Source: Steromphala cineraria
Taxonomy: Eukaryota; Mollusca; Gastropoda; Trochida; Trochidae
Length of the DNA stretch: 64,000 bases
Direction: 5' to 3'
Assembly (NCBI GenBank): GCA_916613615.1
Contig: OU744734.1
Location: 35,346,801-35,410,800 of the forward strand
The position numbers and the translations under genes are program-made. Within the stretch, counting starts at the first letter, position 1, and the number at the start of each line of letters is the position of its first letter. Of the stretch, positions 55,989 to 64,000 are shown one piece after another. The notes under the pieces are model-generated. The model had not been told where the DNA came from, made no database searches, and worked only from the letters and a program-made list of their open reading frames with translations.

Positions 55989-56070
55989 TTTGGCAGCTTT
56001 GATTGGGTGAGTCAAAAACTTGAAACGCAAATGAAACGAACCTAGAGCTAGAGGGTATGTTTCAGAAACG
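55989..56070 (-). promoter_or_regulatory. Probable MED12 proximal promoter / 5' leader
   Basis: Immediately upstream of the start codon, on the minus strand, are a CCAAT motif (CACCCAATC, around 56001-56009) and a YY1-like AAAATGGCGGC that overlaps the ATG. This suggests a TATA-less housekeeping promoter. No transcription start can be fixed from sequence alone. Confidence 0.35.
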
Positions 56071-58539
56071 GAAAATGATCAACTAACTCGGAAACGGTTG
56101 TTTCCTTTCTTCGCAAAAAGGTACAAGTTTGTTACAAAGATCTATTATAAGATTGCAATTATGGCATTATTTTTATATTCAATTGTTATATTAAAATATA
56201 TAATCAATAACATCAAACGTTATATTCATTAGAGCGTTTCATGGCCATTCTGCATGGTAGTGATTATGAATATATCTTTGTACTTTTTCTGGCAGTTCTT
56301 TGATGTTTTGTGGTGGGTTTTTTTCTTTTTGAGGAGGTGGGGGATAAAGGTTATTGACAAAGTAACTTGAAAAAGGGATTAGGCCTACTATACATTAGAA
56401 AGGTTTTGAAAAAATTTAAACTGTTTAAAGATTATCAAAAATCATTAAAGTAAGATAAATACGTTAATATTCCTGTGTCAACATATATGTCACTAACATA
56501 TCATTTAATACACATGACAAATCTTGATTGGGTATTATTTTGGTTTCTTTAGATATAAAAATTGGACAAAGATTTATGTATAGCAGTTAACATAAAGAAG
56601 ATAATATGGTTTTTTTTTTAATACTTTATATCTTTTCATAGGGTACCATACATAGTTAAGTTTTGTTACAATTATTTGCTCCATTTATATAAACGTTTTC
56701 TTTAGTGTCTTAATTGATTCTCATGGTATGCATTTTCATCCATCTTTAGCAATTACAAAATTCACCATTGCACAGTTGGTTTACATGGTATACACTTCAT
56801 TTCACATATATAATAGCAACACAATAAGAAGTAATTGATGTAAAAAAAACTGGCATGAAGAACAAAATAACATGAAGTTTTCATCTGCTTTCAGTGTAGA
56901 GTATCTATTTACTTAGGTCATGGTTCTTGAAAAACTCACCCTTTATGTGAGTATTTTTTTTGCATTTACTGGTGTATATATATGAGATTCATAAAATTTA
57001 GAACCTCATTTCGTTTTTATTTATAATCGAAAATAATATGCGTTATATTTGGATTAAAACTGACATCAGTTTTACTTTTTCTCCAGTCAAATAAGTGATA
57101 CCACTGAATGAAAGAAAATGTTAATTATTTCGGGATTTTTGTTGTTGATATGTTGCAAGTAGATAGCAGTTAAAAGTTTTTTTCCTAAATATTCTTCCAT
57201 AATGTAACACAATTGTTTATGAAATTTGAGTTGAAATATCTCAGACAGTAGCAAAATATTATTTTTAAAATAGTTTTTCATTCATGATTTATGAGGTTTC
57301 ATAAGCAATTTCCAAAAACTCTTTATTTGATTTGATTTGGTTCCTTAAAACACAAAACCAAACCGAAGCAAAGTCTGAATTTGTAAATGAAAACAAAACT
57401 GATAGATTGTGAAGAATTGAGGGGGATGAGTTGAAGATTTTACGAATGCTTCAAACTATTTCTGTTTCTTTTCATGGGGAACAGAATGTCAACCAATTAA
57501 CTCACCTTTACAGAAACATCTCAGGTAAATTTTCCCCACATTAACCTCTGTACAAGTGGGTCATATTTGGTAAATCTAAAAAATACTTGCATTGTTGCTG
57601 TTCTGTAATAGACGCGGTTCTAATCGGTGTTTAAAATAAGTAAATGCCTGTAGGTAGTCTAACAATTAGACTCTGAAATGAAAGGTTGGTCTATGAATCT
57701 TGAATTTGAAAAATATACAAACATAATGAAAAGATGAGTGAGATTTCTTCATTTTCAGAATTCAGCTCTCCATTCTTGCTTAGGCTTTTGAAGGCTTTAA
57801 TTCTATTTTAGGGTCTGGCTGACAGCCCGTAGGAAAAACACTGACAGTTATTCCCAAGGGCCCACAGTCTCAATATTTTTTTACATTTTTTTTCCTCCCT
57901 GTTTCTTATTCTCACATAACTGGCATAACTAAATGACATGTATTTCTAATTCAACTTGAGGGCTTTGATTATGATACAAATTTTCCATATTTCTATATTT
58001 CTATTCAACAGATTGATAATTCTATAATAGTGCCACTTAGTAACAACTTGCTTCACTTATAAAACATTACTTGGGATAATAATGTCCAATTTGTTTTGTG
58101 GCAATTATTAGTCTTCAGATCTCAAAATAAAAACCAAAACCTTTTTTTGTAGTATAGTAAACTGAAGATCTGTACAACAGGAAAAAGTCTAACTTCCTCT
58201 AAACTTTTGTTTGTTTTTGCGCATAGAATGAGAAGAAATAAATTTGCCTAAGTATTTCATCTTGAACAACCTGAAAAATGATGATTGATCTTCCGCACTC
58301 CATGTTCAAATTGTGTTTCAAGGGAGCTAACTCTCTATGAACTAAATGCCACACAAACACATGTCATAGTGAAAATACTTGTAATACCACAATACCACAT
58401 GCTGACTTGAATGACATGATGTGTCGGATTTTACCACTTTCAAAATGAACTGCAATATCATACCTTTGAAAAGTACTGATATGGTTGAAAATAGGTATAG
58501 GCCTACATATTTTCATTTATGAGCACATGTGCACATATC

Positions 58540-58673
58540 ACTTTTGCCTAGCAACGATTGTTGTAGTGCGAGTTCCCATATTGTTTGTCTGTGACATCAT
58601 TACACCATGTTCGTCACTGTAGCCGGCCCTCGCACGGAAAGCGGCCTGTTTCCTGGATATTTCTTGAGCTTGG
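58540..58673 (+). promoter_or_regulatory. Possible divergent promoter with X-box and first coding exon
   Basis: TTTGCCTAGCAAC (58543-58555) resembles an RFX X-box. After it, in a local GC-rich patch, ATG at 58607 opens 22 codons and ends at TTGG|GTAATA. Nothing downstream could be joined to it, so this is weak. Confidence 0.2.
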
Positions 58674-59702
58674 GTAATACAAATCTTCACATACAGAACT
58701 GCAGAAGTCCTACATTAAAATATTGACATTTATATTTTGTGCAAAATGCAATGTAAATCTTGCAACTAACAACGCCTGATTCAAAAAGATCAGCCAGTTC
58801 TTTTTTCAGTGCTTGATTTCCACGCATTCTCCAGATGTTTTAACCAGATTGTGATTTGTTAAGCCTTACGAAGTTTTTATTCAATATCTATTAATAACAT
58901 ATATTGTAATTCTTCATCTTGAAGGTTTGTTTTAGCCTAGCATATACATGTACCATGAAGTGATTAATTCCTCCATTTCTTCAAACTAATAGCATGTCTA
59001 TAAACTAATGTATAAACTAATGGCAAGTAAGTAAGTAATATAGATCTGTGTATTATACCTCATATGTAAGCCAAGTTATCAATAATCGTACCTCACATTT
59101 CACTGGGCTGTCCATCATTAAAGGAAAAAATAATTGCCATCTTTAATGCATAAAGAAGCTTTAATGAGAAACAAAGATTTGCAAATTATTCCTGCCTGCC
59201 ATAATGACGAGATACACAGTTAAATCATTATCTGTTTTTACGTATATCAGCTCTGTTATGGATATGCTATTATTTAAGCCTTTAAATAATTGCCTTAATT
59301 AGGAAAAGAAGGTCTTTTCTTCAGGGAATTAGGTAATTAACTAAAGTAGCAGATGTACAGAATGATCCTTTTAAATTCTATTTTTTGATCAGCATAATTG
59401 CAAATACTTGAGTATAAATTAGAGTTTTTAAAAAAATCATGTTGAGTTTCTTTTTGAAATCTTTAATTGGTTCAGATTTTTATAGCCCTGAATAAATGAA
59501 CATTTTTTTAGATTTAATTGAATTTTGAATTGATTCAGACATTTTAGCTGAGATGAAAACTGTAAAACAGAACATGTGCCTATAGGAGCTGATGTCAGAC
59601 CTTGTGAAGTGGATATCAAGAAACAAGTTTATACCTCTGTTGGTTCAGGGTTGATTTTAAAAAAAATGCAGCCTAAATCATCGCAAGAACAGGACATTTC
59701 TT

Positions 59703-60032
59703 AAAGGGGCAGTAGCATATTTTTAGGGCAAATATAAGGTGATGTCAATAGAATTGAAATAAATGATTCCAATTGAAAGACAATGTACTTTAACTAAATG
59801 GAACAGTAATAAATCAAATATATACCGGTAATGTAAAGTTTAGCAATGCGATTCCTTTTTCTTACACAAATGAATTAAAGGGGTTCACATAAAAATGGTT
59901 GCCAATGGATGGATGATTGGTTTGTGTAATGAGATTCTTGACACTATCAAAACAATAATTTAGCATTAATGTACAATTATAAGTGAAAAATTGAAAATAT
60001 ATTATTTAAAAAACGTGCTACTTCCCCTTTTA
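59703..60032. mobile_element. Candidate MITE with TAAAGGGG ends
   Basis: TAAAGGGGCAGTAGCA at the left is inverted at the right as TGCTACTTCCCCTTTTA, with one mismatch and one extra A. 330 bp, AT-rich centre, no coding. The target duplication is unclear. Confidence 0.55.
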
Positions 60033-63000
60033 CCCTTTTGACATCTTGACACTTATAAAAAAAATTGTATTACATTGTATTCCTTTAGTATTCTCTTTAT
60101 AGGCATTTGGACTATATGTTTTTGTTATATTTACTACTATGCTCATACGAAATATGGTCTGACAATATTAATTTAATAAAACAACAATTTTATTTGTTAT
60201 CTTGGTAATATTATCAGACACAAACATTACCATATTTCAGCATGCCTGAAGTTAAAAGTCTGCAACTAATTCAGTATTCAAAGATTTTCATTATATAATT
60301 ATTTTACATTGTTTTAAAAGCTTTTTGACACTTTTGTCTCAAATAGCATGCTTAGGAGCTTAATTTTTTCATCATTTTAGAAACATTTCTTCTCCTTTTC
60401 TGTCGACTCTTGTAACATTTGTATCTCAAGTCAAACATAGAAAAGTAACAACTTCTTTTGTGTGAAAAAAAGAACATTATATGCTTTCTTCTTCAATGCT
60501 GCTCCATAACATGGAATTTATGGAGGATTTTAACTTACCGGTATATTCTGTTTGGACATTCCCCCTAGATTGGCAGTACTCAAGCGATTTACTGTTAGGC
60601 TATCCGTATTTGTTTATGTGTTTCTCGTCTCCTAAGCCCTTCTGCAAGTGTGTAGGCAGTGGAAAAAAATGAAACGAATAAATATAATTGGTGTGAATTT
60701 GTAGATATATTGTCATGTCATGATAAGGACAACAATGTAAAGTAAACAACCAAATTGGAAAAGGGAATTCCTAGTTGAGATAATGTAGAGATTTTAATGA
60801 TGTGTCATAAAACAGATTTTTTTTATCAGAATGGGGGGATTTTGAATATGGCGGTGGATAAATGACAAATAAAAACATTTCTAAAAATGTTACATCGAAA
60901 GGTAAATCAGGGTTGGCTGAAGATGAGAAACATAGAAACAAATATGGTCAGCCTCAAGTGGAATGCATTTACAGTTCCTAAATATCCCCTATTTGTAACA
61001 CTGACACCTGTTACAGTGTGTATTTCATCCTACCTATCTAATCATATAACACATCATTTTCAGTTTGACAGATATGCTTTAGGGGCCTTGAAATGAGGAA
61101 CTGTGCCCTAAAAACCAATTTTAATTGGTAATCATAATGTGAGAAGCTCTAAACTCGAATGTGAAATTGATGTGAAACTTTATCAGCCTCCCAACACTGA
61201 AATGGGGATTATAATGGTCCAGATCAAAGATGGCCGCCATCTATCTCGTAAGTGCATGTGTTGCTGCAATAAAGCTCCCTCTGTTTGGGAAAATGATTAG
61301 ATGTTGAAGATCAGAGAGGATCACACTGGCCTTGCTTGGTGATTATCAGTTTATCAGTGTGAATCAGGGCTGAACTTGATCCCCTATAATGATAATTAGA
61401 ACTAGTTAAAGAGAGTGTCCTATTGGGTTATCGGCTTTGAGAGGTCATCCATTTTGTATTGCATTTTAGGACATAGACTTATTTTTAGTCTCTGAAATTT
61501 CTTCTTATTTCATTAAATTTTTAAAAGGAGCCTCAGACAAATGGAGATTTTCAGAGCAGCCCAGATCTAGACTTGCTTCCATGGGGTGAATTATATGCTC
61601 AAGCGTCTGTGTGTAAGACTATTTAGGACATGATGAACTGATTTTATAAAATAATAATGATGAAGTGTATATATTGATAAAATATCCACAAAGTTATGAA
61701 TGTTGTCTGTTTGTCTGATGCAATTCAATTTTTTTGTCCTGAAATAACATGATTTTAAACATTCACAGACATAAGACAAATCTTTTTCTTTTTAAGTTTA
61801 TAAAGTTGGCCAACAAATCAAATTCAAAGCAAGCTAAATATTTAAATAAAATGTAACATGTTTTTGTCCATAAAGACCAAAAACATCTTTTTAATATTTG
61901 CAAAAAACTCACCTCAAATTTATGTTCCAAAATTCCATAATGGTCAAGGCGGGTAAAAAAAATGCTATTGAGTTGTATGGCCATTAGTATAAAGAATTGC
62001 TTGATAAATTTGATTAAGGCTGCAATTCAAACAATTCAAAGTGGGACATTTTCATGTTGTCTGAATACACTTTTTGTAAGATAATCACACAAATAACATT
62101 CCTTTTTAGGATCCTGCATAAAAATCATGTCATGTTACCAAGAAATTCTTTAGAAAATGCCAATTCTCAATTTAAGAACTACTAACTTCTTAGATTTCTT
62201 GTTCATCAAAGTTTTTTGAACGCAGGTGATAGCCAGACCAGTGATTACTCCACAGCAGGTGAAAGGACCGAAGCTGACAAAGTTCTCCTAATCGGTGTTC
62301 ACGAGACAGGGTATCCTTCGCTAACAGATTGCTTACAGATTGACAAAACTTGAATTAAATGATTCTTTCAAGCAGTCTACGCTTGGTCTTACAGACTATT
62401 GTTTGGAGACTTTGCGGCTACCAAACATAAAGAAAATGAGGCGGTGACGACCTCTAGGATTTAAATGGTAAAGTTGCAAAAAATCTTGAAGTTGGCATCC
62501 ATCTTGTTTTCTATATGTTTGATAGGGCTCCATATTTGTTCTCTTTTGTATCTGGTCTACTGTGTAATCACAATTGCTTGGGTACTGTACTGAGCAAAAA
62601 AGTTCTTGTGACTCATTAGAAATATTGTATAAAATATTTGATAAAGCAACGTTGATACAAACACTTGTATTTCGTAGAAGATACATTTGGCCCTGCCATT
62701 GGAGACCTTAATTGTCCATAAAAGAAAATTTCAAAAGGTAAAACAATTTTATGAACAAGGGATAAACATGGAAAATAACATCACTTATTGCCATTTGATA
62801 CTAATAAATTAAGCATTAATTATATACTCAATTATGAACTCTTTTGAAAAATAGTACTTGGATAAGCAAGGTAACCTGGAAGATTCTTAACTTATATCTC
62901 AGTACGGGGTTATTAGGAGTAAAACCTTCAAATTCCAATTTTTTTCAGCTATGAAGGGTTTCACCTGTTCAGTTCTCAAACCATGACAAATGTTGCTGAA

Positions 63001-63570
63001 CTTCAATGATAGTAGTAAACTGAGCTATTCAAAGGACTACATTGTTTACTTTGAACTGAATTTCAATTAATCATTGTAGGCAAACACCTACCAAGTAGCA
63101 TGTTTCTCTACTGGTAGACACCAATCCATTTGGCAAACTACACCAAATTTTGCTGTACTTCAGTAATGGTCGCCAAATTGGCTATTCATAAACCACCCTC
63201 CTTCATATCATCTGTAACAGTATGATTTTCTTGGAAGAGATTTAAATGATCTTGTTGAAATATATAAATGACTTATGGGAGTTATTTGTGGAAGTAACAT
63301 ATTTCTCTTCAGCCATGCTTATTCCTGTGCAAAGCCTAAAATGCCAGTTTCCGAACTGTCAGTTTTATGCCATTATGCCGACCCTTGAGTTTTCTGTCCT
63401 GATACCAGCACCCTTTGGAAGATTGTTAGCAACCTCCAGTTACTTTCTGATTGGACTATTGCTTTCTCACACAGTAAGCTAGAGAGCAAGCATAGAAAAG
63501 TCAAGGGTCCGCAGCAAGGCATAAAACTAACAGTTAACTTTTTAAGGTGTCAAGACTTTGCACAGAAAGA

Positions 63571-64000
63571 TGGCTGCCATGTAAATCTGTAACAGGAAAC
63601 ATCTCTTCAACTACAGCGCGACACCCATCCAGTTGGCAAAATCCATTGAATGTTGCTGAACTTCTCAAATCGCCATCAGCTATCGACATGCTGTCATGTT
63701 AATCTGTAATAGGAAACATCTTTACAATTACAGCGAGACATCCATCCAGTTGGAGACATCCACCAAATGTTGCTGAACTATACTAGTAGCCATTAACTGA
63801 GCTATTCACATGCTGCCATGTTAATCTGTAATAGGAAACATCTCTGCAACTACAGCGCAACGCCATTCCAGTTGGAGACATCCACCAAATGTTGCTGAAC
63901 TATACTAGTAGCCATTAACTGAGCTATTCTCATGCTGCCATGTAAATCTGTAATAGGAAACATCTCTGCAACTACAGCGAGACATCCATCCAGTTGGAGA
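63571..64000. repeat. About 121-bp tandem repeat running off the right edge
   Basis: AGGAAACATCT with ACTACAGCG, CATCCAGTTGG and GTTGCTGAACT recurs at about 63594, 63711, 63832 and 63954. Diverged single units occur from about 62985 to 63190 (GTTGCTGAACTTC, GTAAACTGAGCTATTC). Confidence 0.85.

Larger units (their letters stand above)
56071..64000. other. Upstream intergenic region without a convincing gene
   Basis: Eight kilobases of AT-rich sequence with only short, unrelated open frames. It holds a possible first exon (58607-58673), a MITE (59703-60032) and an edge tandem repeat (63571 onward). It could be intergenic or an intron of a neighbour outside the window. Confidence 0.55.

Noticed and set aside
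61230..61247. ATGGCCGCCATC followed by GTAAGT, resembling a tiny first exon
   Set aside because: Only six codons. Similar ATGGC-GCCAT palindromes occur in dispersed repeats of this genome, and no second exon could be linked.
62396..62686. 96-codon minus-strand frame
   Set aside because: No recognisable domain, no splice or promoter context, and length within chance for this base composition.
1..64000. CRISPR arrays, operons, phage or other prokaryotic defence systems
   Set aside because: The window is plainly animal nuclear DNA with split genes; the tandem arrays have no spacers between repeats.

Overview
The window is animal nuclear DNA, most likely from a mollusc and probably a bivalve. 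It is AT-rich, has split genes with GT-AG introns and carries many transposable elements. The bivalve guess rests on three things: tandem-core repeats ending in ACGG/ACAG microsatellites (the layout of bivalve 'pearl' elements), tRNA-derived SINEs, and a DIRS retrotransposon. No species marker was seen.

Almost everything from the left edge to about 56 kb is one gene on the minus strand, Mediator subunit 12 (MED12). I traced 39 consecutive coding exons from the start codon (55986-55988) down to 1011. Their phases join without a break and give the first 1,789 residues. The remaining proline/glutamine-rich C-terminus lies beyond the left edge. The protein is a subunit of the CDK8 kinase module of Mediator.

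The introns form a layered record of mobile DNA. Intron 23 holds a complete-looking DIRS element (22661-27475) with gag-like, RT/RNase H and tyrosine-recombinase frames, inverted terminal repeats and an internal complementary region. Intron 16 holds a full-length L1/Tx1-type LINE (34911-40652, with a 12-bp target duplication). The LINE sits inside an older hAT-like element (34332-41880). A related hAT-like element with a perfect 6-bp target duplication lies at 31546-32238. A long-TIR MITE with a 9-bp duplication lies next to exon 17. Intron 32 carries a 5'-truncated LINE. Several smaller palindromic elements, SINEs and minisatellites (24, 29, 49, about 121 and about 156 bp units) fill other introns. 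Introns 24 to 27 contain degenerate copies of exon 25, a higher-order satellite, and direct repeats flanking exon 27.

Intron 35 (6073-13074) is the least explained part. It contains old tandem duplications and a chain of plus-strand splice-like signals that could be a nested antisense transcript. The right-hand 8 kb (56-64 kb) is upstream of MED12 and shows no convincing gene, only a possible first exon near 58.6 kb, a small MITE and a tandem repeat running off the right edge.
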